Shown here piece after piece: positions 1 through 12,659 of a DNA stretch of 64,000 bases; position 1 is the stretch's first letter; each line of letters starts with the position of its first letter. The stretch is taken from positions 18,452 to 82,451 of the forward strand of contig VWPU01009550.1 of NCBI GenBank assembly GCA_013398955.1, in the 5' to 3' direction. Source of the stretch: Callaeas wilsoni (lineage: Eukaryota > Chordata > Aves > Passeriformes > Callaeidae). The position numbers were made by a program, and so were the translations under genes. The notes under the pieces are model-generated. The model searched no databases. It saw only the letters and a program-made list of their open reading frames with translations, and was not told the DNA's origin.

Positions 1-3000
1 ATATCAAGTATTTCCTTCCAAACCCATTAGTAGTGATTTGCAATAGTCCAATTTAGAGGTCACTTAAGCATGAAAACAGTGTACAAGAAAGTGTATAATG
101 AAACAATATCAGTAATAGCATATTTAAATGAACAATGTCAGTAATAGCATATTTTAAATGTTTCATTAAGTCTGAATTGTTATAGTGTAGTACTGCTGTG
201 AAATAGCAGCTACTTTCACTAAGATTCCTTTTATATCTGTATTACTGAGGCACAGAAACCAAAAGATTATAAAAGTCAAAATATTTTTATTAATCATGTG
301 TTTTAGAACATTTGTATGCTGGATGACTTGGTTTATATGTCTTTATATAGTCAATAATCCTAGATTAGATCCAATTAATATAAATTCAGTGTGTTTTTTA
401 TGGAGGCAGTGCAAGGATGAACATTTTGTAGTCTTGCATATTAAATTAAAACAATTAAAATACTTCTTTATTGCTTTCAGAAAACTATTATCCCAACAAC
501 ATAGATTGTCAGTGTCCTGATTTAAAGGCATGGAGCAAACAAAAATTTCCATCATAACCTATCAATTAATTTTATTCTTGCTAAGCAAGGCTGTCCAGTT
601 CACTGGGCTGTGCTTTTGGCATTGCTGAGTGGCACGGGGTCAGCCACTCCCCGGAGAAAACTGGGGAGAGGGACGTGGCTCAGACACATTGCTCTCCTTA
701 AGGCACACGTTGTGGTGGAGAGAAGAGAGTATTCATTTGGGACATTTCTTCCCAAAACCATTGCATGAAGGCCTTCTGTTCTTCCTAACTTTTCCTTAGC
801 TGAAGAGAGTGAGTGAGACTGCACTAGGCCCAGAGTTAAACCCAAAATATTCTTGGCCTAGGTGGCACTGCCTTCTTTACAACAATACCCAGGCTAGCAG
901 TACATTAGCTGGATTTAGTTGTTGAACAGCATAAACTGATCTCATCCCATCAACACAGTATGGCCATGGAAGCTCCTACCAGCTGAGGATCTGGTCTTTC
1001 CTTCTGCAATGAAACTGCAGATTATTCAAGAACACTGCAGTACTGAGACCTGGTTAAAAATTGCGTGAGTGCTCGTTTTGTGAGGTTTTTTCCCCCTTTT
1101 TTTCCAGCAAAGTCCAGTGCAACAAACCCGCTGTAAACTGATTTGGCTTTTGGAAGCAGCAGTTTTGAATCTGTGAGCTTCTGAAAACTGGAATGTTTTT
1201 GGCTGAAAACTGTTTCCAAGAGAAGAAAAGGAAACAACTCCAAAGCTCTGGACTATATATATTTCTATTATTATCTTATAAGCAATAAATCCAAGGTAGA
1301 TGGGAAGACATGAACTCCCAGAACCAGCAGAGAGGCAGAACCTTGTCCTGGTTACCTGGACTGGCTCTGGCCCCACAGTAATGTTTATAGGGCTCCTCAC
1401 CGCTTGAGTTCCTGGCTGAGGCCAGTGGTGGCTCAGGCAGTTGTGTCCTCACCCCTCATGCAATGATGGAGCTTTATAAGGAGAACAGAAAACCTGCATG
1501 AAGTAATGGAGATTTTGCTCTATTGTAGAATAATTCTTGGAGCAGAATGGACATAGTCTATATCTGAACGCAGTGAACGAGCCAGACTTAGCAGGGCCTG
1601 CTTGCCCTGTGTGCTGTGAGATTAACATGACTGAGTGCTGAGAGTGTCCTGGAGGTGTCCGTGAGGAAAGAGGGAGGTTTAACGGGATGCGATAACCGCG
1701 AGCTGGGAGGAGGGAGGACACTTGTTTGCCGTATGTTATCCAATTAGTAGACAGCAGACAGGCTTGATTTTACCTAAGTATCCAATCCTAGAGTTAGTTA
1801 TAGTGTGTGGACAACGGATGACTAGTTGGAAATGCTACATAATCCTGCTGGATTTGAACATTAAAGAGAACACTATCTAACCGTATCGGTGTTTGTCGTT
1901 ACTCGGCTCCCATTCTCAGTGGAGGACCCTGCTTCGCTCTATCATCCAATAAAAATACGTGTTGCTTTACTGTCAATTTACACTTTGCTGGCTCCAGATT
2001 CCACCTCATCAGATCAATTTTGCTTTCAGCTTCCAGGACAGAGTAATCCCATAAGCACTGTCTCGACTGCACGAGCTCTCTTGTCTTCTGATCATCTATT
2101 GCAGGCAATCGACCAGTTCAATCTGACTGAATTGCTCTGGTTTGACTTTGGTCTGGAGCTCTGCATTTCCTTCTCAAAGAAACCATCAGGATGCAATGCC
2201 AGGAGGTTTGTGGATGCAAAGCCAGAGTGTTCCTGCTCAGCCTTTAGTCTCACCTGTTAGAGCTGTAGTTGATCTTTGTTTCTTCCATAGTCAACTAAGC
2301 TTTAAAATACTATCATGGTTCCAGCAAAAAAAGAAATAATTAAATCAGCTGATACCTATCAATATACATTTCATCAGTCATTTCAGACTGCAAGATTCAT
2401 CTTGTCCTTAAATCAATATTTGTGTGAAATATGAGCTTTCTACTGGCTCTAATTCAAATAGGAATATCACCCACCCAGTGTCTTCAATTTTTAAAGAATT
2501 AACTTCTGTGATTATGTGGCCTAAATATAAAGTTAAAAAATATTCTTATGGATGTTTCTTGTGGGTTTTAGTCCCCAAAATTGACTGGCATAGAACAAAA
2601 AAAGAAGTATCTAACAATATAGCATTTTGGAACTGTTTGCTTCATTGGACATGCCTTTTATCGTGCATCTCTGACAAGCAAGGTTAAAAAAAGCAATACT
2701 GAAACTGTAAAACACCTCTCCTCTTATTTACACCTAATTATACTGTCTGCTCATTGTACTCAGTATCTCAGAGGACCATGGATATTATTGGTGATTTATC
2801 ATCACCCCATTGACAGTGCCATGGCATTACTGCAGAGAAGAAGCCAAATTCAACCTTCAGGTTATACCTCTTGAAATTGTGTGCTGGTTAGAATCCATCT
2901 ATTGGACCTGTTTATGACACAATAATTCCTTTCCATTTGGGCTGCATCTGCTCAACTTATCAAATATTTTTTGAGGACTCAGTGCTTTATGTGGTTTAGT

Positions 3001-3594
3001 CCCCAGGAGCAGAAGCATAGAACAGCACTGCCAGCTGAAGGTTACCATAGGGAGATACTAAAAAAATAGGATGTTTTTCTCTTCTGAGGGTGAAAGGAAA
3101 TAATGTCAGTGACAGGCTGGAAGAGGATGGATATATTTGTAAACTGTGACAATAAAAGTTAACACTATAGCAGGAATAAATCAAGCATTCAAGCAGCAGC
3201 TCTGGCAAATACACACTCCAGCAGTACTGCACTAGAGGAGTGAGCTTTCATATGACAATATCCATGCCAAATTTAGAGGCTAAGGATGCTTTTGTTCCAC
3301 CTGCCTGTACAAGACTAAAATATAATGTGTATTGCTTGTATTGAACTGCTTCTGCACATCTGCAGCAGGAAACTTCTTGATGCACTTTTGTAAATAATGG
3401 ATTCTCTAAAGAGGCACAGCAGAGGTGGAAGGCGTGATATGAATATGTATCCTTCAGAAATGGATAAATCAAGTCAACGTTTTAAGGAAAGCTGGCACGA
3501 AATAAGTGCAAGCAGCCTGTAGCTAAAACCTCGCCTTTTCTAGATTATCTGGTTTTTGTTTGGGTGACGTTTGAAGACTGTGTACAATTTTCTA
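1..3594. other. Unique AT-rich non-coding DNA
   Basis: No gene is visible. The open frames here are at most about 120 codons, show no domain, no compositional bias of coding sequence, and no convincing paired splice signals. The only internal structure I can support is the 29/30-bp tandem duplication listed separately. It could be intronic or intergenic; the sequence does not decide between these. Confidence 0.7.
102..160. repeat. Two-copy tandem duplication, 29-30 bp unit
   Basis: Unit 1 (102-130) and unit 2 (131-160) both read AACAAT-(A/G)-TCAGTAATAGCAT followed by a T/A-rich tail ending AAATG. They differ by one substitution and one extra T. The near-identity and direct abutment indicate a recent local duplication, probably replication slippage. 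Confidence 0.85.
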
Positions 3595-3945
3595 AGATTT
3601 CAGAGCACCTGGCTTAGCTGCTCGGAGGCCGGAAATCCCAGGCGCATTTCCAGGGACTCTGGCGGCAAGCATTACAGCACAGCCTGAGAGTTCAGAAGGC
3701 AGGCACCACGCGCTTGTGTGCATGCTGCACAGATGGTCCGCAACTCCCTGCTCACTCGGATGCATCCCGAGGCAGCGGCAGGAGCGCGCATGCCCGGGCC
3801 ATCTGTGCGGGGCACTCGCCGAGCATCCCACACTTCCCAGGAACATGGCACTCGGTGTGCAGACACGTGTGCAGCACTGGGGCGTGTTTCTGTCAGGAAG
3901 GTCCTGCACAGGAAGAGGGTTTGGGTATCTAGGTGAGGTAATGAG
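3595..3945. other. GC-rich, CpG-containing patch
   Basis: GC content rises sharply against AT-rich flanks, and I count by eye about twenty CpG dinucleotides in roughly 310 bp. The patch contains a perfect 10-bp inverted repeat: GCACAGATGG at 3727-3736 and CCATCTGTGC at 3799-3808, which also carries CAGATG/CATCTG E-boxes. Open frames run on both strands, as expected for GC-rich DNA with few stop codons, and none resembles a protein I know. It could be a small regulatory CpG patch or an old GC-rich repeat. Confidence 0.5.
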
Positions 3946-6900
3946 TTTTCCTAGGAGCTGGAGGCAGAGAAATTAAGTCCGAGCTGAGGTCCCACACACA
4001 AACACATAATTTGTGACACAATGGCAGGCTCATTCCCAAGGTCAGAATGGATTTAATCGTTTTCCCCCTTACACCAGACCTTTCCCTTATCATTCTTATG
4101 GCTCCTGCTCTGCCGCTGCATAGTTACAAAATCCTGTTTGTTTATTTTTTTCCTTTTCTTTGTCACCTGCCGTGCTTTGATCCAGTTCCTCCTGAACAGA
4201 CTGTGGGTGTCCTTTCTAATCAGACCTTGCAAAGCCTTGTGCAACTTGGCTGAGACTTCACACTCAAGGCCCTTCACCTCAAAACGCCTGATCAGAGTAA
4301 GTAGCAAAGAGACAACACTTGCTGGATATCTGTGTCCTGCCACTAATGATGGTGGGGAGCTATTATATGGAGGGTCTTCTCTCTGATGCCCTTGATACAT
4401 ATATGGCAGGAGTCATTTTCACTGCCAGCTTATCTTTCCGCTGTCAGACTTTCAGCTTTAATAGGCTCATTAATCATCTGTGTCACTCACTTTCCATTCC
4501 TTCCCTGAAGCTTCTCAGCAAAAGTTCCGCTGCTGTGTTTTGCCAGTACCTCGGTGTTTTGACAAGGGGATGTAAATGCCACTGTTGAGCGGCTGCTGAA
4601 CCAGAGAAAGGTTTAATTGGGTTCAACAGGCATCACAGTCTTTGGATGCTTATGAAGAGCAATAACATGTTTGCCTCAGAGATGGACTCTGGGGAAAGCA
4701 GGTTCTGTTTATCATCTGGATCAGGCCTTGTCTTGGCCTGGCTCTTTGGGCTATTTCTCCCCGAGCACCTTTCATTTCCCTTGAGTTAGCTGCCTGCACT
4801 ATTTCATCCCAGTTTGACTACACCCATATAGGGTAGAGCCTGACTCCCTCAAGATTGATGGTCATGGATTTCCACCTTTAATTTTCATTCCTGTCTTCGC
4901 ATTCGACCTAATAAAAATATATTTACTGGTTCTCAGTTTTCCTTTCACATTTGTAATCAATCATACTCAATGTATTACTTAATCCTAAGTCTGGTATTAC
5001 TGACTCACTTTGTGGTGGAGCCATATGCTAATAGTCTTATGTTAGAGCAGAAATCAAACCAGCAGTGTTAGCATTTCCAGCTTCAACATTTTTGGGAAGT
5101 TTTAAAATACCGATATTTTTAACCCTTTTTTTTAACTATTTTATTCTCATTTATCTTGTTTTACACCCTAGCTATTTACAATTCCATTGTTTGTTTTTTT
5201 TTGGTTAATATTCTATAGCACCTTTATTTTTTAATATTTTGTAAACATCTGATGAAGAATGAAAGCCTTCTGAGCTTCACGGTCACCTTCTCAATTCTCC
5301 TTCTAACCCTTCTTCCTAACTCTGAAGCACAAAGCTTCAAAATAAAGAGACTATTACGTTGAAAAAGATCCCACTAGAAATCACTGATTGATTTTAAAGC
5401 ATTAGGTCCCTTGAATTAGCGCTTACATATGCTGAAATCTGAATGAGGACTGAAGATCCTTAAGTCAGGCCTTGCAGTATCCATATTTTAGTTGCTAATC
5501 CCAGGCCCGGAGTAGAGGTTTAAATGCCTCAGTTCACAGGCATAACCTCACACAGAACACAGGATGACAGAAGGCTTTGGGTCCTCCCCAAAACAGCCAC
5601 AACAAACTTCAGGCACTTGGAGAAACCTGGATAACCCTGAGCACAGGGAGTTTATTAAAGGCTTTAGGGAGTTTCCTTAATTTAGGATCCAGAGCCCAGA
5701 AATTGCTTGTGAATAAAGATACCTGTATCTCTTTCCTTCCTTGTATTCCTCCTCCCTCTCCAGAGAGATAATAGCAGGAGGAGCCTTCCCACACACTCCC
5801 TTCGTTGTAAAAGCAGCCAGATAAGCACACTGCTTACCTGGGGGAGCTCTGCCAAGCTCCTGCTCAGAGGAGAGTGCCCAAACACCACCTGAGGCTACCC
5901 AGGGTGGTGACACCTGGAAAAATAGATATCTGAACAGATAACGCTTCGAAATGCAGCAGCTTAAGGACAAAGAAAATGAATATCACAGCTTTTAGAGCAT
6001 TTCTTTCAAAGACAGAAGTCCAAATTAAATTTCTAGTTAAGGCTAAGCCTCAGCTGAAGGAGTGAAGAGAACCAGAGCAGCCACAATGCATCCAGCCCTT
6101 GCATCCTCGTACCAAACAGACGTCTAGGTCCTGCAAGTTGTGAATTTAAGCTCTGATTGCAGCAAGATCAGCAGGAAAAAATCTCAAAAGCCTGGCTTAG
6201 TTAACGGATCTGTTCTAACTAGAAAACCAGTTAATCAGCCTTTGGAAAACAACACTAACCTACTCCACTTGGCCTCGAGAGAAGTGCTGAATTCTATGTT
6301 ATCCCAGCTCATTCATCTTCCACAGGATTTTTAATTCATGGCTTCTAAAGGTGTCATTTGGTTCTGTCAAAAGTATCCTAAACTCCCTGCATTTTGAGTG
6401 GGTTGAAGCTTCTGCTGAAGCTGATGAGGTTTTGAAAATTTAAGCAATGCTCACTGTCTGTACATGCATTCAAATAAGTATTAGCAGCGTAAAACTGAAG
6501 TGTCAACCACTTCCAAGCAGTGAATGCTCCATTTCAGCCATAAATATATGTTGTCAAAGGTCATTAACTTTCCTATTGTAATAGATTAACCAGTTTTCTC
6601 TATACCCTGTGAGCTGACAGCATCTTTGTAATCTCTGTGAGGTACTGAAGTCCTCACAGGAAGATTTAGGGAACTGCTGAAGGTCCATAGGCACTTCAGT
6701 CTTCAGGCCAGGGGTTTCATACTTCATTTTTCAAAAAGTGCTTCAGCACCATGAGATGGAAGAGCTGTGGGCTGCTGTTTCTCAGTGTTTTCCAACTTTC
6801 AAACACTTAAATATTCCCTTCCCACTCATCTTTCTTTTCATGGCTGTTGACATGGTTTAAGAACTACCACTTTTCCTAAAAGCTGAAAGATAAGTGACTT

Positions 6901-8060
6901 TGTTCAGTGCCCAGAATCACCTCACTGTGGATATGGGTTTGCTGAGGGTTTGCAGAGGCTCAGGGATAAGCAAGACCCCTGCACAAACATGAGAAATTTC
7001 AACAGATTTGTTAAGGAAAATAGAGTTACAGACACAAGACACCCTGTGGATAATGGGTATTTCTAATGAAGGTGAGTTAAAATGGCCTTGGTTCCAGACA
7101 CAAGAAAGCAAATATAAAGGAAGAGTTAATAAAAAAAAAGAAAAAAAGAAAAAAAAAAAGATAATTAAAACCAAACCAGTCAGATCCAGCTTCTTCTCAT
7201 CAGCTTTCAGTCTTTTCCCAAACCAGCACTAATTCAGGGATTCCTTGGGGAGAGCTGAGAGTTTAAAGTATTCAAGACAAATTCCCTCTTCTTATGCCTT
7301 CCACTGTGTTCAGAAAGAATTGGGACTCTGGAGATGTACAGTTCACAGAGTATATTTTTCACTAGTGGGAGAATTTAGAAGCACGAGAAAAAGACACAGT
7401 GACTATTCAATGGACAGCCAAGAAAGAAAAAACAGGTAGTCAGGAGAAAAAAAGCCCAGATTGGGTCAGGCTTTGTATCATTGTTAGCCAGCTGGCAAAA
7501 GAGCAGCAGGAAGAATAAGATGGATATTACTAGAATGTGTTCTAATAAATATTCCTTTGATTTAGTTTTTAATTCAAGCTAAGTCTTTTACAGCTGCATG
7601 AACAATTTTGTTTGACTGAGCTTGACATGGCCTGTATGGTTAATGATGTATATTTTCATCAAAGGTGCCTCTTAATATGTGCTGTGATCGAAAGCATTGA
7701 GACAGCACCTTTTGTTTTCTCAAATTCTTAGGCAGGAGGGGTGTGAGCTTCCCCTAAACCACTCCAAATTAATTCCATATGTTTTACAAGCCATTTACAG
7801 TAGCCAGTAAATACCTGCCATGGTGGGAATGTAGCACTTGGCCAGCTTTTGATGCTTTACAACAAAAGGCCCTATACTTTATAAATATCCTCATTGAGGG
7901 GCAGTGAGACTGGCAACATCAGGGTGGAATAATTCACCTTACTTAATTACACTGGCAGCAGAAATCTGAGTTGAAATGAAGCCGGTGTCTTAACTTTGGC
8001 AGGACAAATTTAAAAGACCCAGCAGATGCTGATCTCAGGGTAAATTTCTGGTAAATTTAA
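3946..8060. other. Unique non-coding DNA
   Basis: No gene is visible. The stretch is AT-rich with scattered short frames. An A-rich simple-sequence run (A interrupted by single G) lies at about 7129-7160. No retroelement body could be recognised upstream of that run, so I treat it as simple sequence rather than a retrocopy tail. Confidence 0.65.
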
Positions 8061-8345
8061 CCAATCCTTAAAGTAGCTGGTGTTGGGGAAGATGAAACAG
8101 GACAGCCTTATAAATATGATTGTCTGGCAAAAGATGCTGAGAATAGGGAAGCTATAAGTGAGATTGAAATGAAAGCAAGCTTTGAGATACCAAGCCTTAG
8201 TTACTGAACAACTGGAAAACAATGGGATGGCCGGCAGAAGGTAATCCCCTCTCTGATCGAACAATCCCCTCTGCCTGCAGACAGCTCCACGGGTCAGAGC
8301 AGACCCTACTGGCTTGGCAGCAGGGGCCCAAAGAGGAGTTTTTAG
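8061..8345 (+). pseudogene. Probable 3' tail of an endogenous retrovirus coding region
   Basis: One frame stays open from codon 8061-8063 to the TAG at 8343-8345, apart from a single TGA at 8205-8207. That is about 93 sense codons with one break, in otherwise stop-rich DNA. The frame ends eight bases before a TGTAACG sequence that I take as the start of the LTR at 8354, which is how the last retroviral gene normally sits against the 3' LTR. A short purine stretch (AAAGAGGAG, 8330-8338) resembles a polypurine tract, although it is not directly against the LTR. I cannot name the protein; the C-terminal end of an ERVL- or ERV1-type pol or env product is possible. No 5' LTR or further internal sequence is recognisable upstream, so this copy is a 5'-truncated provirus at best. 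Confidence 0.45.
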
Positions 8346-8353
8346 AGTTTAAA

Positions 8354-8759
8354 TGTAACGTAGTATGGTAATGTAACAATTCTTATAGGCTGTATGTAAA
8401 TGCTATAGGATTTGCATCTTGTACTAGGATGGTTAATGAAAATTAGAATATTCAACACAGAAGAAGATTTATTGTATTGTAAATGAGAACCTCGCTCTCT
8501 TCTCTCTCTTTTCCTTCTCTCTTTTTTGCTCTCTTTTCCCCCTTTTCCCTCTCCTTTTACTACTTCCACTACTTCCCCTTGCCCTTACTCTCTCTTGCTC
8601 TTACCTTTGCTTCTCTTGCTCTCTCACTTTTCTGGCCTGCTCCGAGCTGCAGCTGGCAGTTCCAAGCAGGGCCACTGTACCCACACCCTTCATAAATAAA
8701 CTACACACTCTGAGACCCAACCACAGGGATCTCTCGTCTGTAGCTGTCCCGACCGTCCA
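8354..8759 (+). mobile_element. LTR of an avian endogenous retrovirus (family not named)
   Basis: The proposed LTR starts TGTAACG and ends GACCGTCCA, so it has TG...CA termini and is 406 bp long. An AATAAA polyadenylation signal lies at about 8694-8699 near the 3' end, followed by a short U5-like segment. A long pyrimidine tract occupies 8491-8634. The layout (AT-rich U3, pyrimidine tract, poly(A) signal, short U5) is that of bird LTRs. I could not find a matching target-site duplication at the two ends, so the boundaries are provisional; a start at 8372 is possible. The coding-like tail just upstream suggests this is a 3' LTR rather than a solo LTR. Confidence 0.6.
8491..8634 (+). repeat. 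Polypyrimidine (CT-rich) tract inside the LTR
   Basis: About 140 bases are almost entirely C and T, built from CTCT, TTTTC and CTTG runs. The tract lies between the U3-like part and the poly(A) signal of the LTR at 8354-8759. Long mirror-like polypurine/polypyrimidine DNA can form triplex (H-DNA), but nothing in the sequence shows that it does so here. Confidence 0.8.
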
Positions 8760-9179
8760 AACCAACCAAGAAGATCTCACAAGCTGGAGCTTGGTTTAGC
8801 ATACAACCCTGCTTTTCTTTTCATTATCATTTGAATTCCAAATGAAATGATAGTGAGGCAAGTGCCATACCAGTTTCCTCCCATTCTGAAATGGCAAATA
8901 TTTACATTTCTCTTAAAGGCAGTGTGCAAAATAAATAAATAAATAAATAAAGTGGTATTCTTTCAAGTGTCCATTCCTGCTAGGCTCCTGAAAAGGCAGA
9001 ATTGTGGTGCTAATCAGATAATCTTGGGGAATAACTAGAGCAATGTGTCAGCCATGAGAGGAAATAAAATGAACAGCTGCAATTGGATTATGCATTCTTC
9101 TCATTATCCAGATTCAAATGCCTGATGAACAGTGTGCAATGAAAGGAATGTCAATGCTGCATATAAAGCAGCAAATCAA
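8760..9179. other. Unique non-coding DNA
   Basis: AT-rich single-copy sequence after the LTR. Apart from the AAAT microsatellite listed separately I see no feature. Confidence 0.6.
8928..8951. repeat. (AAAT)n microsatellite
   Basis: About six uninterrupted AAAT units. There is no recognisable SINE or LINE body next to it. Confidence 0.9.
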
Positions 9180-9350
9180 AGTGCCTGCGGTTCAGACACC
9201 GCTGGACCGTGCCTGCAGGCACAGCCCCGGGCCAGGGGTGCTCTGGAAGCTGCGGCTCCTCCAGAAGCCGGGGACACCTCGTGTCTCCCAGCCAGCTCCT
9301 CCCGGGCCTCGCTGCTGCTCCCCTGCTCCGGGGAAGGGAATAAATGATTG
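9180..9350. other. GC-rich patch
   Basis: A GC-rich interval of about 170 bp in AT-rich surroundings. It is open in several frames on both strands simply because stop codons are rare in it. I recognise no protein or repeat family. Confidence 0.4.
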
Positions 9351-12300
9351 CAGCTGACATCCCTCTTCATGCCTGGCCAGCTCTTCTGATCATTAGTAAG
9401 CAGTGGTGTGGAGCCAATTCTATGCCCATTCTCTGCCAATTCCTTCACAGGGGGAAATATCTGGAAAGCGGAGCCGGAATGTTGCACTGCTGCTGGATCC
9501 AAGCTCGGGCAGGCATTAGCCAGTGGAGGAGAAACTCTGCTTGGCTGGATAAAGAAATAATATCTGGAGTAGCTGAGAGGAGAGGGCATGTCATTGCCGT
9601 GTGAATCGCTGCTCGTATCTCGACAGCGTTACAAAGCTCTGCGAGGTGAGACGGTAACGTGATAGTGTGTCCTGAGGATGACTGGGAGAAAATCTTAATT
9701 TATCTCCTGAGATTGTCACCTGTGCATCCGTGTGGGTAATCCGGACAGCTGGGGGGGATTCTATTCAATCTGCCTTCCCTTAGGGTGCAGCTGTGACCTT
9801 GGGTCTGTTGGTGTTTGACAGAGAGTTATCATTACAACTTCTCGTCATTGAGGTCATCCTTGATGAGCATTTACTAGGTCTGACTGAAAGGTACAAATTC
9901 TCGTCTAACCTCAGGAGCAAAAGCAAACAGTTGTCATTGCAAGACTCAATTTTTTCTCTATTAAAACATATTACACAAAAGTCCTCAGCAACAATAATTG
10001 GCAAGGAATAAAATCTTTTTGGTTTGCTTTGTTAGTTTAATGTAGAGAAAGACAACTATTAAAGCAGGTTTCTGGTATGGTAAAGAGCAACTTCTAGCAC
10101 TATTTCTAGCTATCTAAATACATTGAATACAGAATAAATACACCTAAATACAAAAAAACAAAAAAGCTGTTTTCCTTCTTTTGCTCAAGAGGAAAGTGCT
10201 GAAACTTCAGGAGTGTTTTGTGCTGAAACTGGGAGTAACTCACACTAATAAACTGCAGCCAACAGAAGTCTTTTTGTTCAGATTAGAAGACACAAAGTGA
10301 GAGGCATATAATCTGTGCACAGAGAAAAACCAATGCCCCAAAAATTCAGACATAAAAATTAAATAACATTAACTTGCCTTACCACAAATCATCCGAGACT
10401 TCTGCACGTGCACATGGTGCACAAGCTCACTCAGTCACATGAACACTGTCACCCAGATATCAAAAAAGCCACCTTTTTTTCAGAAAAAGTGAGGGAAATG
10501 ACCTTCTATTATGAGCAAGCAATAAATAGGAATTTCCTAATAAATGCAGCAGTTTTCTGTCGCTAGGTAATATGAGAATTTGGGGTTATTCCTAGGTCTT
10601 ACTGGCACATATTTATTATATTGAAGGCTACACCCCCATTGGTTTAGTTGTTACTAATTGCTGCTGGTCATCCTTTCAAGAAGTAGTAAATTTATGCTTT
10701 TCTTCAACTCTAATGCATGCAGTAGAAGAACTGCTAGATTTTCTGGACTCGAAAGCAAAATGAGTGCTCCCACACCCCAAGGAAGCCAGCTGAAATGGAG
10801 CTCTTTTTATGAAGTGTTGTACTCCTGCTCTCCTTTGTTTATTTTCTGATACTCAGTTGAAAAAGGCAGCCAGCCTGGAAATACTCATTTGTTGTTTATC
10901 TGTAAAACAGTGCCATCGGATCCTTTATATTTTCCTCAATATGCAGATCAATATACAGATGATGCTGTCGGGTTTGGGCTGTTTCCTAAAGCCAACAGAA
11001 ACAGCTCAAAACTTTGCTGCCAAGGGACTCATTACTGTACAGAAACAACATGCAGGAGCAAAAGCCACACTGAGAACTGGGTAGTTTGACTAATAAGTGA
11101 ACTGTATAAGAATACATCTCTTACAGCATTTGTTTCTTGCTAAGACATCCAGTACTTCTTTTCTTGAGTTCTTTCCCTCACTGAATGATGTCTCAGGCCC
11201 AGATCTTTCTGCTACAGACAAACATCACTGCAGTCAGCAGAGCTGAGCCTGTCTCAAGCCTTTGGACTGATTAAATATTTGGCAACCTAAGTTAATAATG
11301 AAAAACCTGTTCTGGATCAGAGCTTAGTATCAAACACATGGACATGGTCAGGCAGAAGTTTCTCCACAGGATGAAAGGAGAAGAAACACCTTTCTGTACT
11401 GGTGCCAGTTATAATCCTGATGTACTTAAAAAGGCAACATGAGTGAACAAACTTTCACAACTTGCAGAGATTTACACAGAGAAATATCCACATGCAAGAA
11501 GTACTCTCTTTATGAGGCCCAAGAGACTTGCTTTTATGGGTAAGCATTCGTTAAGCAAATTGCCAGCTACTTTATCCAGGTGCACAGAGCAGCCACATAA
11601 AAGAAGGGAATTGGTTTACGGAGGCACAGCAGAGCTGCTGAAGTCATGCCAAACAAGGAAGGGGCAAGCCCATCCGGCAGAGTAAGCAAGCGATGCCATG
11701 GATCTGTAAGCAAGTCACTAAGCCACCCACACGCTGCAGAGTCTGCCAAGACAGATGGTGCTACTTGTGAAATATCTTCAGATGTTCCTCAGAGTTTACA
11801 GCTTATATTTTATGGTGGAAATAAATGAAAAAAAAAAAAAAAAGAAAAAAAGGTAGTCTTTTATTCCTTAGATTTTATTGGCTACAAATGTTACGTTATG
11901 TCCTTTTAAATCAGCCTACAGAAAGATCTGCTCTTAATTAAACTCTTTAAATAATTGGTGGATTTTAACTTGCCTTTGGAGGTTTGATCTCCATCCTTGT
12001 AATTCAATCTCAAAAGCTTAATCCCCATTTAGTTTAGTTAATCGTTTGTGTAGGCAAATGCCCAATTAGGAACTCTCCATACCTTTTGGGCCTGCTCAAG
12101 CTCAAAATACCTGTGCTAAATAAAAACACTTTTACAAAACCTGTGGAGTTTTAAACTGCCTTAATGGTGTTTGACATCCTGCCTCTAAAAGGTGATACTG
12201 TGGCATTTATATTTTAGGTGTCACTGGAGCAGCTACCTGGGCTTGCCTTCCAGATTTGGGGATATGAGTAAATAGGGCAGTGGGCTCTGCAGATCACTTT

Positions 12301-12659
12301 GAACTTGGAAGTTTTAGGATATTTTCTCAACAATGAGTTTCTTTACTTCCACTTCTTTATGCTGCACACTTCTCTTTAAAATAATTTCTTTTAATTATCA
12401 GGTCACTGGCATTCATGTGACTAAGTTTTATAAGCACAAGAGAAAATAAGTGACCTTTTGTTATCATCTGGTTGTTGGGTTTTTCTCAGAAAATGCAATG
12501 TTCGGCAAGTAGACAATTATCAAGAGCACAATACAAAAGAGGATTTCACGCAGACAGGCTCTCGGCTTCAACAGAAATGCTCACTTTGCTCGCAAGACAA
12601 TCAGTAGGAACTTCGAGGAATCCCCCAAAACGGCAAGTACCAAAAAGCAGGTGAGATAA
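9351..12659. other. Unique non-coding DNA
   Basis: No gene is visible. The only structure of note is an A-rich run with an adjacent AATAAA at about 11820-11851, listed separately. Confidence 0.6.
11820..11851 (+). repeat. AATAAA followed by an oligo(A) run
   Basis: AATAAA (11820-11825) is followed within two bases by an A-run broken by one G. This could be the poly(A) tail of an old processed retrocopy on the plus strand. The signal is unusually close to the tail, I recognise no parent transcript upstream, and I found no target-site duplication. Simple sequence is equally likely. Confidence 0.4.

Noticed and set aside
7129..7160. Poly(A) tail of a retrocopy
   Set aside because: Interrupted A/G run with no AATAAA or transcript-like body upstream; treated as simple sequence.
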